A DNA stretch of 8,260 bases from Hydrogenothermaceae bacterium (GCA_026985705.1 JALSPY010000229.1:1-8260); one strand, 5' to 3'. Shown: positions 1 through 7,244, numbered from the stretch's first letter. The notes: generated from the sequence alone by a model not told the origin. Numbers and translations are program-made.

Positions 1-185
1 CCATCTCCCCCATTATTACCACTTCCAGCAATTATTAAAAATCTTTTTTTTTCTGGGAACTTACTTAATATAATCTCTGCAGATGTTCTACCTGCATTTT
101 CCATTAATACAAGAGAGTTTATTCTGGTTTCATTTATCGTTAAACTGTCTATTTTAGACATTTCATATGATTTTAAAACTTTCAT
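1..185 (-). CDS. nnr: NAD(P)H-hydrate epimerase (YjeF_N domain), 5' part only
   Basis: The first 61 codons of a minus-strand gene are visible; the rest lies beyond the left edge. The product repairs hydrated NADH and NADPH by epimerising the R and S forms of NAD(P)HX in the cytoplasm. In many bacteria this domain is fused to an ADP-dependent dehydratase (NnrD), and the visible part cannot show whether that is so here. Diagnostic of the YjeF N-terminal family are the opening MKVLKSYEMSKID, the LMENAGR motif at residues 27-33, and the nucleotide-binding loop AGSGNNGGD at 53-61, where the window ends. I chose the ATG at 185 because GAAGG lies 10 bases upstream (196-200). An in-frame GTG at 191 is only 4 bases from that site. 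The gene is divergent from the acyl-CoA synthetase. The family assignment is firm; the symbol depends on the unseen C-terminal half (nnrE if single-domain). Confidence 0.88.
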   Translation of the reverse strand, partial: MKVLKSYEMSKIDSLTINETRINSLVLMENAGRTSAEIILSKFPEKKRFLIIAGSGNNGGD

Positions 186-207
186 TTTCACAAAACCTTC
201 ACTAAAA

Positions 208-237
208 TTGAATTTTTCTAATAATAGACAATATTAT
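208..237 (+). promoter_or_regulatory. Candidate promoter for acyl-CoA synthetase gene
   Basis: TTGAAT (208-213) and TATTAT (232-237) are separated by 18 bases, a sigma-70-like arrangement on the plus strand. It would start transcription near 244 and leave a leader of about 55 bases before the ATG at 300. The small inverted repeat ATAATA/TATTAT (221-226 / 232-237) overlaps the -10 box and could be an operator. In DNA this AT-rich such matches are common, so the call rests mainly on its correct placement in a divergent intergenic gap. Confidence 0.35.
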
Positions 238-261
238 CTATCAGATTATTTATTTTGTTAA
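233..261 (-). promoter_or_regulatory. Candidate promoter for nnr
   Basis: On the minus strand, TTAACA (261-256) and GATAAT (238-233) are spaced by 17 bases. Both are close to the sigma-70 consensus and point toward the epimerase gene starting at 185. The -10 box shares bases 233-237 with the -10 box of the opposing candidate promoter, so the two promoters, if real, would compete for polymerase. Sequence match only. Confidence 0.35.
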
Positions 262-299
262 ATGAGATAGTTTAGATTACAAGCTAAAGGGGGATTTGT

Positions 300-1889
300 A
301 TGGAAACTAAAACAAAAGTAGAAACTTTTTACGATAAGTTAGAAGAGCATACGAAAAATCAGGGGGAGAAAGTTTTTTTAAAAGATTTTGAGAGAAAGAC
401 AGAAATATGTCTAACTTTTGAAAAATTTAAAAATTTTGTAGATAGGGTTTCCAACTATCTATTAAAGATAGGTGTAAAAAAAGGGGATAGAGTAGGAGTT
501 TTACTAGTGAATTCTTATGAATTTTTTTTAAGTTTAATAGCTATACAGAGATTAGGAGCAATACCAGTTCCAATTAATACATTTTTAAAAGCTGAAGAAA
601 TTAAATATATTGTAGAGAATAGCGATATAAAAACTTTAATAACACAGATAAAGTTTAGAGAAATAGTTGTTAAAACTGCAAAGGAAACAGAGTTAGAAAA
701 TATAATATGTAAAGAAAATATAGATAGAGCTTTTAACAGTTTAGAGGTTCACTCTTTTAAAGAAGCTTTAAGAGAAGAACCTCTAACAGATTTCAAAATT
801 GATATTTTTGAAGAAGATATAGCTATTATCCTATATACTTCAGGGACAACCGGAAAACCTAAAGGTATAATGCTTACATATAAAAATCTTCTATCAAATG
901 TGAAAGCTATAATAAATGCAATGAATTTCACCAAAGATGACAGATTTTTAGTTTTTCTTCCCATGTTTCACACATTTATGATAACAGCAGAGCTTTTAAC
1001 ACCTTTATATTTAGGAGCTACTATAATTTTATTAAAGTCAGTAAAACCATTTTCTAAAGTTATAGAAACGGTTGAAAAGGAAAACATAACTGTCTTTATG
1101 GGAGTTCCAGAGATTTATGGAGTTTTAAATAAACTAAACCTTCCTGAAAGTTGGGGAAAGTCAGTAAGATACTTTATTTCTGGTGGAGCACCTCTACCTT
1201 TGAAAGTATTAAATGAGTTTAATAAAAAATTTAAAACAAAAATATATGAAGGTTATGGTCTAACAGAGGCATCACCTACAGTTTCAGTAAACACAAAAGA
1301 AAACTACAAAGCTGGCTCGGTAGGAAAACCTATAGACGGAGTGGAGATAAAAATTCTTGATGAAAACCTTAACGAGCTAAAGATTGGAAAAGTTGGAGAA
1401 GTTGCAGTCAAAGGTGATAATGTTATGAAAGGCTATTTTAATAATGAGAAAGCTACAAATGAAGTCATAAAGGATGGTTGGTTATTAACAGGAGATTATG
1501 GATACATAGATGAAGATGGATTTCTATATATAGTTGATAGAAAGAAAGATTTAATTATTTCAAAAGGAATGAATATCTATCCTAGAGAGATAGAAGAGGC
1601 TATACTGGAACATCCTGCAGTTGAAGAGTGTGCAGTTGTTGGAAAACAATCAGAAACTAATGGGGAAATTCCAGTGGCTTTTGTTAAATTGAAAGAGAAT
1701 GAGAAAGTTTTAGAAAAAGAACTTAAATTATTTTTGAGAGATAAAATTGCATTTTATAAAATACCAAAGGTTTTCTACTTTGTAGAGTTTCTTCCTAAAA
1801 ATCCATCTGGAAAGATACTAAAAAGAAAGTTAAGAGAGTTATTAAATAGTAATGAGTTAGAAAAGATATTATCCAAAGAGCTAAATTAA
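300..1889 (+). CDS. AMP-forming fatty acyl-CoA synthetase (ANL superfamily)
   Basis: A 529-residue enzyme, a normal length for ANL-superfamily acyl-CoA ligases. It activates a carboxylate with ATP to an acyl-adenylate and then makes the CoA thioester. The order of motifs is canonical: P-loop-like YTSGTTGKPKG at 179-189, PMFHT at 221-225, GYGLTEAS at 318-325, LTGD at 396-399 with the DRKKD hinge at 413-417, KGMNIYP at 422-428, and the C-terminal PSGK with the catalytic lysine K505. The KGMNIYP form and overall layout resemble medium/long-chain fatty acyl-CoA ligases (FadD-like), but the acyl substrate cannot be read from the sequence. The start is well fixed: AAAGGGGG (286-293) lies 6 bases before the ATG. 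The gene is monocistronic, divergent from nnr and convergent with yajC. A long hairpin lies in its codons 148-163 (see the repeat entry). Confidence 0.9.
   Translation: METKTKVETFYDKLEEHTKNQGEKVFLKDFERKTEICLTFEKFKNFVDRVSNYLLKIGVKKGDRVGVLLVNSYEFFLSLIAIQRLGAIPVPINTFLKAEEIKYIVENSDIKTLITQIKFREIVVKTAKETELENIICKENIDRAFNSLEVHSFKEALREEPLTDFKIDIFEEDIAIILYTSGTTGKPKGIMLTYKNLLSNVKAIINAMNFTKDDRFLVFLPMFHTFMITAELLTPLYLGATIILLKSVKPFSKVIETVEKENITVFMGVPEIYGVLNKLNLPESWGKSVRYFISGGAPLPLKVLNEFNKKFKTKIYEGYGLTEASPTVSVNTKENYKAGSVGKPIDGVEIKILDENLNELKIGKVGEVAVKGDNVMKGYFNNEKATNEVIKDGWLLTGDYGYIDEDGFLYIVDRKKDLIISKGMNIYPREIEEAILEHPAVEECAVVGKQSETNGEIPVAFVKLKENEKVLEKELKLFLRDKIAFYKIPKVFYFVEFLPKNPSGKILKRKLRELLNSNELEKILSKELN
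741..786. repeat. Long imperfect palindrome inside the acyl-CoA synthetase gene
   Basis: TTAGAGGTTC (741-750) is the perfect reverse complement of GAACCTCTAA (777-786). Between them CTCTT (752-756) pairs with AAGAG (770-774) and AAAG (759-762) pairs with CTTT (766-769) around the three-base loop AAG. Only an A/AA internal loop and a TT bulge interrupt it. The result is a 46-base hairpin of about 19 base pairs that fits in frame within the coding region. It encodes the variable stretch around NSLEVHSFKEALREE, before the nucleotide-binding motif. It could be a palindromic element tolerated in the reading frame or a chance structure. Confidence 0.7.
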
Positions 1890-1905
1890 GCTTTCTCTTT
1901 ATTTC

Positions 1906-2202
1906 CTATTTGTTTTCCTTATTTTCATATTCTCCAGAAATTGCAACTTTTAAAACTTTTATAATTGTTCCATCGGCTACTTTGAGATTTACTGTATCTT
2001 CAGATATGCCTTTTATTTCTCCGACTATACCACCTGAGGTTATAACAACTTGCCCTTTCTTAAGATTTTTTAAAAACTCTTCGTGTTTCTTTCTCTGCTT
2101 TTGTTGAGGTCTGATAATTAAAAAGTAAAATATTGCAAAAAGTAAAATCATCCATCCTAAAGTTGTAATAAAACTTACCGTTGGGTCTCCACCACCTTGC
2201 AT
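1906..2202 (-). CDS. yajC: Preprotein translocase accessory subunit YajC
   Basis: A 98-residue single-span inner-membrane protein. YajC associates with SecDF in the Sec holotranslocon and helps protein export. The short N-terminus is followed by one membrane helix (about residues 11-30) ending in the family signature IIRPQQKQ (29-36), which marks the cytoplasmic boundary. A basic linker follows, then the small beta-rich domain with the conserved VITSGGIVGEI (53-63). GGAGG (2211-2215) lies 8 bases upstream of the ATG, so the start is secure. It is downstream of thiE on the same strand but probably has its own promoter (TATAAT at 2243-2238). secD and secF, the frequent neighbours of yajC, are not present here. 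Its end is 16 bases from the end of the convergent acyl-CoA synthetase gene, with no clear terminator between. Confidence 0.92.
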   Translation of the reverse strand: MQGGGDPTVSFITTLGWMILLFAIFYFLIIRPQQKQRKKHEEFLKNLKKGQVVITSGGIVGEIKGISEDTVNLKVADGTIIKVLKVAISGEYENKENK

Positions 2203-2237
2203 AAAATTATCCTCCGAAAGAAATTCTTAGAATAACA

Positions 2238-2280
2238 ATTATACTTCAGAAAAATTTTTGAAGTGATATTTCATATGAAA
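2238..2280 (-). promoter_or_regulatory. Candidate yajC promoter with two palindromes
   Basis: Read on the minus strand, a perfect TATAAT (2243-2238) lies 36 bases before the yajC ATG, but I see no good -35 box 16-18 bases further upstream. Instead that position carries the inverted repeat ACTTCA/TGAAGT (2243-2248 / 2259-2264), flanking an A5T5 core (2250-2259). Just beyond it is the perfect 12-base palindrome TTTCATATGAAA (2269-2280). This could be an activator- or repressor-controlled promoter. The first palindrome could instead be a weak thiE terminator, but no T-run follows it. Confidence 0.4.
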
Positions 2281-2289
2281 ATAAATTAT

Positions 2290-2952
2290 TTAACTATATT
2301 TTTCTATTAATTCTCTTAATTTAGCTGTGTTTTCATATATATTTTTATCTTTAAACACTGCACTTATAACAGCTATATTTCTACAACCTGTTTTCAAAAC
2401 ATCTACGACGTTTTTATGATTAATACCACCTATTGCTACAACTGGTTTATTAGAGATGTTTACTACCTTTTCTAAAGTTTTTAAACCATTTAAAGTTATA
2501 TCTTTTTTTGTATCTGTTGGGAAAATACTACCAAAACCTATATAATCAACGAACTTTTTCTGATTTGCTTTTAATACATGTTCTAAATTTTTTGTTGATA
2601 GACCTATTATTAACTTATCTTTTGTTAATCTATATATTTTATCTACAGGTAAATCATCCTGACCTACATGAATACCATCTGAGTTAACGGCTAGAGCTAT
2701 ATCTAATCTGTCATTAATTATAAAGGGAATGTTATACTTCTCGCATTTTTCTTTGATTTTTAAAGCTTCGTAAAACATTTCCTTTCCTGTTTTTCTTTTA
2801 GCTCTATACTGAATTACCGTTGCACCACCTTTTATAGCCTCTTCTACAGCAAAAGCTATATCAATGCCTTTAATTAGATTTTCATCTGTAATTACATAAA
2901 GTCTTAAATCTAAACCTTTTGCAAACTTTTTATTAAGTTTGTGCATCCTCAT
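2290..2952 (-). CDS. thiE: Thiamine-phosphate synthase (ThiE)
   Basis: A 220-residue TIM-barrel enzyme that joins HMP-pyrophosphate and thiazole phosphate to give thiamine phosphate in the cytoplasm. Family motifs appear in order: LYVITDE (18-24), IQYRAK (47-52, where VQLREK is usual), FIINDRLDIAL (77-87, with the metal/pyrophosphate-site N80 and D81), GIHVGQDD (93-100), GFGSIFPTDTK (139-149) and VAIGGI (172-177). The retained substrate-binding residues argue for ThiE rather than the paralogue TenI. The start is uncertain: ATG codons at 2952 and 2946 both lie inside the end of the upstream membrane-protein gene and neither has a well-spaced Shine-Dalgarno. GAGG is immediately next to the second. 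Translation is therefore probably coupled to the upstream gene. No thiamine riboswitch was found upstream. Confidence 0.92.
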   Translation of the reverse strand: MRMHKLNKKFAKGLDLRLYVITDENLIKGIDIAFAVEEAIKGGATVIQYRAKRKTGKEMFYEALKIKEKCEKYNIPFIINDRLDIALAVNSDGIHVGQDDLPVDKIYRLTKDKLIIGLSTKNLEHVLKANQKKFVDYIGFGSIFPTDTKKDITLNGLKTLEKVVNISNKPVVAIGGINHKNVVDVLKTGCRNIAVISAVFKDKNIYENTAKLRELIEKYS

Positions 2953-3826
2953 CTATTAAATATGGGAATTCTAGTTTATCTCTACTAAAAATTGAACATA
3001 TACTAGTATATATAATTAAGAAATTTATGAATAGAAAAGTTAAAAATATCTTTAATAAAGTTTTATAAGGTATATTGAAAAATTCTAAGAAAGTAAAGAG
3101 TAAATACATTATAAAAAGAATAACTAGTGTAGTTGTAAACCATTTAACCCAACAGGTAAAGTATTCAAATATAAATCCATTTTTTATAAATCTTAATGAG
3201 TATATTTTAGGTAAAATTTGAAGTATTTTATATGGATTATTATAGATAACTATTTTTCTCCACATAGGTAAAATGAGATATACAGTTAGAATAATAATTA
3301 TTATCGTGAAAGAACTGGAGAACAGAAATATAAAAATATCGTAAATCTTACTGAAATTTTCATCTGAAAGGATATAATATGTTATATATACAGAAATATA
3401 AATTAAAAATTGAAAACCAATAATAGTAAGTATAAATATCCAAAACACTAAGTATAGAGTTGACGATATAACCAAATTTCGTTTTATGTTTCTAAAAAAG
3501 TTGAAATTTTTGAAATTTAGTAACTTTTTATCTATATCGTAATATTTTAAAGTATGTTTAGAAATAGTTAATGCCAGCAGAAATAACAAGCTAAACAGTG
3601 GATATAAAAATAATATTTCCATTGCTATAAAAGAGTATACCAATATTTCTATAAAGGGAGATTGTAAGATTATAGATACAATAGTATTGTGATAGTTTAA
3701 TAAAAAATATATGGGAAGAAAACTTAAAAAGGTTATAATTGTAAAACCTATGAAAAAATATGAATTATATATCATAAATTCAACAGTTTTTTTTAAACAG
3801 AAAAAATTTTCACCTTTTTCCATCAT
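2933..3826 (-). CDS. Uncharacterised polytopic membrane protein
   Basis: I do not recognise a family for this 297-residue protein. It is very hydrophobic and rich in Ile, Phe, Leu and Tyr. Hydrophobic stretches suggest six or seven membrane spans, at roughly residues 22-43, 47-66, 67-90, 118-152 (perhaps two), 163-187, 229-250 and 256-280. Basic loops, such as 98-116 with many Lys and Arg, suggest cytoplasmic sides. No catalytic or transport motif is evident. The ATG pair at 3826/3823 has only GGTG a few bases upstream as a weak ribosome site. Its last 20 bases overlap the start of thiE, so the two are co-transcribed and likely co-translated. The long uninterrupted frame and the overlap argue that it is a real gene. 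A role in uptake of thiamine or its precursors is a guess from position only. Confidence 0.7.
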   Translation of the reverse strand: MMEKGENFFCLKKTVEFMIYNSYFFIGFTIITFLSFLPIYFLLNYHNTIVSIILQSPFIEILVYSFIAMEILFLYPLFSLLFLLALTISKHTLKYYDIDKKLLNFKNFNFFRNIKRNLVISSTLYLVFWIFILTIIGFQFLIYISVYITYYILSDENFSKIYDIFIFLFSSSFTIIIIILTVYLILPMWRKIVIYNNPYKILQILPKIYSLRFIKNGFIFEYFTCWVKWFTTTLVILFIMYLLFTFLEFFNIPYKTLLKIFLTFLFINFLIIYTSICSIFSRDKLEFPYLIDEDAQT

Positions 3827-4066
3827 TTAACACCAAAAATATTTAATCTATGTTAACAAAGTATTTCTAAAGGCTTTTTATACAATAAATTTAATTTTGA
3901 ATATAATTAACAGAAAGTTTTGAATATTCACCGTCAAAGTTTTAGAAATTGAAAAATCTTTTAAATTATGAAAATAGTTATTTTAATAAGATTAATCAGA
4001 AAAATGAAAAATTATATCTTATATATTTAAATACTAAAAAAACTTTAAAGAGGGGTAATTTAAAGG
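3827..4066. other. Divergent intergenic region, membrane protein/thiE versus miaB
   Basis: These 240 very AT-rich bases separate two outward-facing transcription units, so both must start here. A TATAAT is present on the plus strand at 3902-3907 but lacks a good -35 partner and lies 160 bases before miaB. Other TATATT-like boxes near 4012-4028 are indistinguishable from background. I find no RNA gene, riboswitch or open frame. The miaB ribosome site GAGGGG is at 4050-4055. Confidence 0.5.
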
Positions 4067-5374
4067 ATGAAAAAGTATTATATAAAAACTTTCGGTTGTC
4101 AGATGAATGTTAATGATAGTCAAAAAATGGCAGGAATTTTAAAACAGCTAGGATATGAGCCTGCAAGAAATTGGGAAGAAGCAGATGTAATACTAGTTAA
4201 TACCTGCTCTGTTAGAGAAAAACCTGACCAAAAGGTTTTATCTGCTTTAGGAGAATTTAAGAAAATTAAAAAGAATAATCCTAATGCAATAATAGGAGTT
4301 TGTGGATGTTTAGCACAGAGGGCTGGTTATGAATTACTTCAGAAAGCTCCTTATTTAGATATGGTTTTTGGAACAACAAATATTCACCATCTACCACAGC
4401 TTTTAGATGAGGCTTTAAAGGGAAATAAAGCTGTTGAGATTTTAGAAGAGATAGATGAAAATGAAGCGGAGCTTGATAAATATCCGACTGTTAGAGAAAA
4501 TAAATATACCGCATACCTTACAGTGATAAGGGGATGTGATAAAAAATGCACTTACTGTATAGTTCCTTACACTAGAGGAAAAGAGAGAAGTAGAAGATTA
4601 GGAGATATTCTAAGGGAAGTTCAAGAGTTAGTAGATGATGGAGTTAAAGAGATACATCTATTAGGGCAAAATGTTACTGCATATGGAAAAGATTTAGGAG
4701 ATGTGAAATTTTGGGAATTGCTGTATGCTGTAGCCAATGTTAATGGAGTTGAAAGAATAAGATTTACTACAGGACACCCTAGGGATTTAGACGAGGATAC
4801 CATAAAAGCGATGGCTGATATACCTCAAGTATGTGAATATTTACACTTACCCATACAGGCAGGCTCAGACAGAATACTTAAGGCTATGGATAGGGGATAC
4901 ACTCAAAAAGAGTATTTAGAAAAAATAGAGCTTTTAAAGAAGTATATCCCTAATATTGCACTATCAACTGATATTATAGTTGGTTTTCCGGGAGAAACTT
5001 ATGAAGATTACTTAGAAACTATAAAAGTTCTAAAAGAGGTTGAGTATGACCAAGTTTTTTCATTTAAATACTCTCCAAGACCGGGAACACCTGCCGCTGA
5101 AATGAAACAAACAGAGGATCCTAAAGAAATAGGTAAAAGATTAAATGATTTAATTCAATTACAGAAAGAAATTTCTTATAAGAAAAATTTAGCTTATGAA
5201 GGAAAGGACGTAGAGGTTTTAGTTGAAGAAGAAAAGGACGGTAAATTAGTGGGAAGAACAAGAAGTAATAAACTTGTTTATTTTGAGGGAAGGAATACTT
5301 TATTAGGTAAACTTGTATTAACAAAGATAAAGAAAGCAAACAGATTTTCTTTAGAAGGTGAGTTAATACAATAA
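4067..5374 (+). CDS. miaB: tRNA-2-methylthio-N6-dimethylallyladenosine synthase MiaB
   Basis: A 435-residue radical-SAM methylthiotransferase that converts i6A37 to ms2i6A37 in tRNAs reading UNN codons. Domains run in order. The N-terminal MTTase domain carries its three cluster cysteines C11 (KTFGCQMN), C47 (VNTCSVRE) and C81 (GCLAQR). The radical-SAM core has RGCDKKCTYC (C157, C161, C164) followed by IVPYTRG. The TRAM RNA-binding domain spans about 375-435. The sequences GHPRD (236-240) and LHLPIQAGS (259-267) fit MiaB better than the relatives RimO or MtaB. All cluster ligands are present, so it should be active. The start is supported by GAGGGG (4050-4055), 11 bases upstream, and by the family N-terminus MKKYYIKTFGCQ. 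It forms an operon with the BFN-family gene 24 bases downstream. Confidence 0.95.
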   Translation: MKKYYIKTFGCQMNVNDSQKMAGILKQLGYEPARNWEEADVILVNTCSVREKPDQKVLSALGEFKKIKKNNPNAIIGVCGCLAQRAGYELLQKAPYLDMVFGTTNIHHLPQLLDEALKGNKAVEILEEIDENEAELDKYPTVRENKYTAYLTVIRGCDKKCTYCIVPYTRGKERSRRLGDILREVQELVDDGVKEIHLLGQNVTAYGKDLGDVKFWELLYAVANVNGVERIRFTTGHPRDLDEDTIKAMADIPQVCEYLHLPIQAGSDRILKAMDRGYTQKEYLEKIELLKKYIPNIALSTDIIVGFPGETYEDYLETIKVLKEVEYDQVFSFKYSPRPGTPAAEMKQTEDPKEIGKRLNDLIQLQKEISYKKNLAYEGKDVEVLVEEEKDGKLVGRTRSNKLVYFEGRNTLLGKLVLTKIKKANRFSLEGELIQ

Positions 5375-5398
5375 ATTTTATTTGGAGGCTGTGAAAAA

Positions 5399-5854
5399 AT
5401 GGTGGAAATGTATGTAAAGGGTTTAACATTAGATCCTTTAACTCAAATGCCTGTTATAGTATTAAAATCAAAAAGTTCTGATGAAATCCTTCCCTTATGG
5501 GTAGGTGTTTTTGAGGCTAATTCTATCGCTTTAGAATTAGAGAATATAAAAAAACCTCGTCCAATGACCTATGATTTAATCAAAAATATATTTGATACTT
5601 TAGATGTTAATGTAAAAAAAGTCTATATTACGGATGTTAAATCTGGAACATTTTATGCAAAGATAGAGATATCATTAAATGGAAAAGCACATACAGTGGA
5701 TGCAAGACCGAGTGATGCCATAAATATAGCCTTAAGATGTAATGCACCTATCTATGTTTCAAATGAAGTTTTCCAAAAAATAAAAAAAGAAGAAGATGAA
5801 GAGATAAACTTAGAAGATTTAGAAGAACTTATAGAAATAAAGGAAGCTATATAA
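5399..5854 (+). CDS. Bifunctional nuclease (BFN/DUF151) family protein
   Basis: A 151-residue protein of the BFN/DUF151 family, whose plant founding member has DNase and RNase activity. Bacterial members are widespread and their biological role is poorly defined. Conserved blocks are LPLWVGVFEANSIA (31-44), RPMTYDL (54-60), SGTFYAKI (82-89), and VDARPSDAINIALR (100-113) followed by PIYVS (117-121). The C-terminal tail (129-149) is strongly acidic, with runs of Glu and Asp, and may correspond to a degenerate UvrB/UvrC-type tail. GGAGG (5384-5388) lies 10 bases before the ATG; an in-frame ATG at 5408 is less well spaced. The 24-base gap to miaB and the absence of a terminator indicate co-transcription. 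The family call is firm; nuclease activity is inferred from the family only. Confidence 0.88.
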   Translation: MVEMYVKGLTLDPLTQMPVIVLKSKSSDEILPLWVGVFEANSIALELENIKKPRPMTYDLIKNIFDTLDVNVKKVYITDVKSGTFYAKIEISLNGKAHTVDARPSDAINIALRCNAPIYVSNEVFQKIKKEEDEEINLEDLEELIEIKEAI

Positions 5855-5912
5855 CTTTTTCCTTTTTTCTATTTTTTAAATTTATTTTAAAGTATAAAAA
5901 AGAAGTGAAATT
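5855..5912. terminator. T-rich convergent gap, possible weak bidirectional terminator
   Basis: The 58 bases between the stop codons of the BFN-family gene and pncB contain plus-strand T-runs (5856-5868 and 5872-5877) and an A-run at 5896-5901. CTTTTTT (5862-5868) can pair with AAAAAAG (5896-5902), but the loop is long and the stem holds one G-C pair. Termination probably happens here because the genes converge, yet no textbook GC-rich hairpin is seen. Confidence 0.3.
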
Positions 5913-7244
5913 TTAACCTAAATATTTAATTTTTAGTTTTTGTATTGTATCCAAAATTTTAGGTGTAAACTCAGGTAAAAATTTATGATATTTATTTATA
6001 TCTTTTAGATTATCAGGTAAGAGTTTCAACTGGGAAAGAGTGTAATCTCTTATATCTTTTATAGGGGGAATATCTCTTACTAATCTTCCATCTTTTATAT
6101 ACTCTTTTACTAAAGGTTCTCCTTCTAGCCTTTCATTATAATGACTAACTACATCTTTATATATCTTTCCATCTTTAAAAGTTCTGTAAATCTGTTTTTT
6201 GTATGGAAAAGTAATTTTATTTTTACTGAATTTAACTATAGGTTTTCCTTTATACTCAGCAATTTTATAAACACAGTCTAAATAAGGTAAATCTGCAGAA
6301 ACTCCAAGCTCTGTTCCAACACCAAACCCATCGATCTTTGCACCTTCTTTAAGTAATTTCTCAATTTTATATTCATTTAATCCACCACTTACAAATATAA
6401 CAGTATCTTTGAAACCTTCATTATCTAAGATTTCTCTAGCCTTTTTAGATAGACTTACCAAATCACCACTATCAATCCTTATTCCTTTAAAATTTTTCAG
6501 CCCAAGTTTTTTTATAACTTTTACAGCTTTTTTTACTCCCTCTAAAGTGTTGTATGTATCAACTAAGAAAACAGTGTCTTTAGGGTAAAATTTGGTAAAC
6601 TCCTCAAAAGCTCTTTCCTCGTTCTGATATGCAAGTATAAAAGAGTGAGCCATTGTTCCAAAAACTGGGATTTTATAAGTCTTACCTGCTAAAAGATTTG
6701 AGGTTCCGGAAAAACCTGCTATATAAGAGGCATAAGCTACCTTTAAACCTGCATCAAATCCTTGAGTTCTCCTTAGAGAAAAATCAATTAAACTTTTCCC
6801 ATTTGCAACTAAATAACATCTTGCTGATTTTGTAGCCACTAATATTGGAAGTTGTAGACTGTTTATTAAAAACGTTTCAATTATCTGAGCCTCTATTAAA
6901 GGAGCTTCTATCTGAACTAAAGGCTCATTTGGAAAAACAACACTTCCTTCTTCTACAGAGTATAAATTACCACTAAATTTAAAGTTTTCTAAATATTTTA
7001 AAAATTTATCAGAAAATTTATTTAAACTTTTCAGATATTCTATATCTTCCTTAGAAAATTTCATACTAAGTATGTTTTGAATAAGCTCATATAAACCTGC
7101 AAATATAAAAAAGTTTCTCTTTTCTGTTTGCCTTAAATAAAAGTTAAAAACTGCCTTCCCATTTTCCCCAGTTTCAAAATATACATTTGCCATTGTAAGC
7201 TCATAAAGGTCAGTTAACATAGAAACTTTGCTTCTATTAAACAT
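5913..7244 (-). CDS. pncB: Nicotinate phosphoribosyltransferase
   Basis: A 443-residue enzyme of the NAD salvage (Preiss-Handler) pathway. It makes nicotinate mononucleotide from nicotinate and PRPP, driven by ATP hydrolysis. Family signatures in order: LTDLYELTM (10-18), VFNFYLR (32-38), LVQIEAPLIEAQ (109-120), DFSLRRTQG (154-162), FGTMAHSF (195-202) with H200 at the position of the transiently phosphorylated histidine, LVDTYNT (227-233), GIRIDSGD (254-261), VSGGLNEY (285-292) and GFGVGTELG (306-314). The length and C-terminal region match bacterial NAPRTases rather than nicotinamide phosphoribosyltransferase. The start is supported by GAGG (7256-7253), 8 bases upstream of the ATG. It is a single gene, convergent with the miaB operon. 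An inverted-repeat cluster next to the start may regulate it. Confidence 0.94.
   Translation of the reverse strand: MFNRSKVSMLTDLYELTMANVYFETGENGKAVFNFYLRQTEKRNFFIFAGLYELIQNILSMKFSKEDIEYLKSLNKFSDKFLKYLENFKFSGNLYSVEEGSVVFPNEPLVQIEAPLIEAQIIETFLINSLQLPILVATKSARCYLVANGKSLIDFSLRRTQGFDAGLKVAYASYIAGFSGTSNLLAGKTYKIPVFGTMAHSFILAYQNEERAFEEFTKFYPKDTVFLVDTYNTLEGVKKAVKVIKKLGLKNFKGIRIDSGDLVSLSKKAREILDNEGFKDTVIFVSGGLNEYKIEKLLKEGAKIDGFGVGTELGVSADLPYLDCVYKIAEYKGKPIVKFSKNKITFPYKKQIYRTFKDGKIYKDVVSHYNERLEGEPLVKEYIKDGRLVRDIPPIKDIRDYTLSQLKLLPDNLKDINKYHKFLPEFTPKILDTIQKLKIKYLG

Noticed and set aside
1875..1900. AAAGAG/CTCTTT inverted repeat at the end of the acyl-CoA synthetase gene
   Set aside because: The 14-base loop, the short weak stem and the lack of a following T-run make it a poor terminator.
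3291..3304. Perfect palindrome ATAATAATTATTAT
   Set aside because: It is a by-product of a run of isoleucine codons in a membrane helix of the uncharacterised protein.
3827..4066. Search for a TPP riboswitch upstream of the membrane protein/thiE pair
   Set aside because: No CTGAGA-type core or GC-rich paired arms are present in this AT-rich stretch.
5121..5429. Minus-strand frame of 102 codons across the miaB end
   Set aside because: It lies opposite the clearly conserved TRAM domain of miaB and the start of the BFN-family gene. Its composition is low-complexity and it has no ribosome site.
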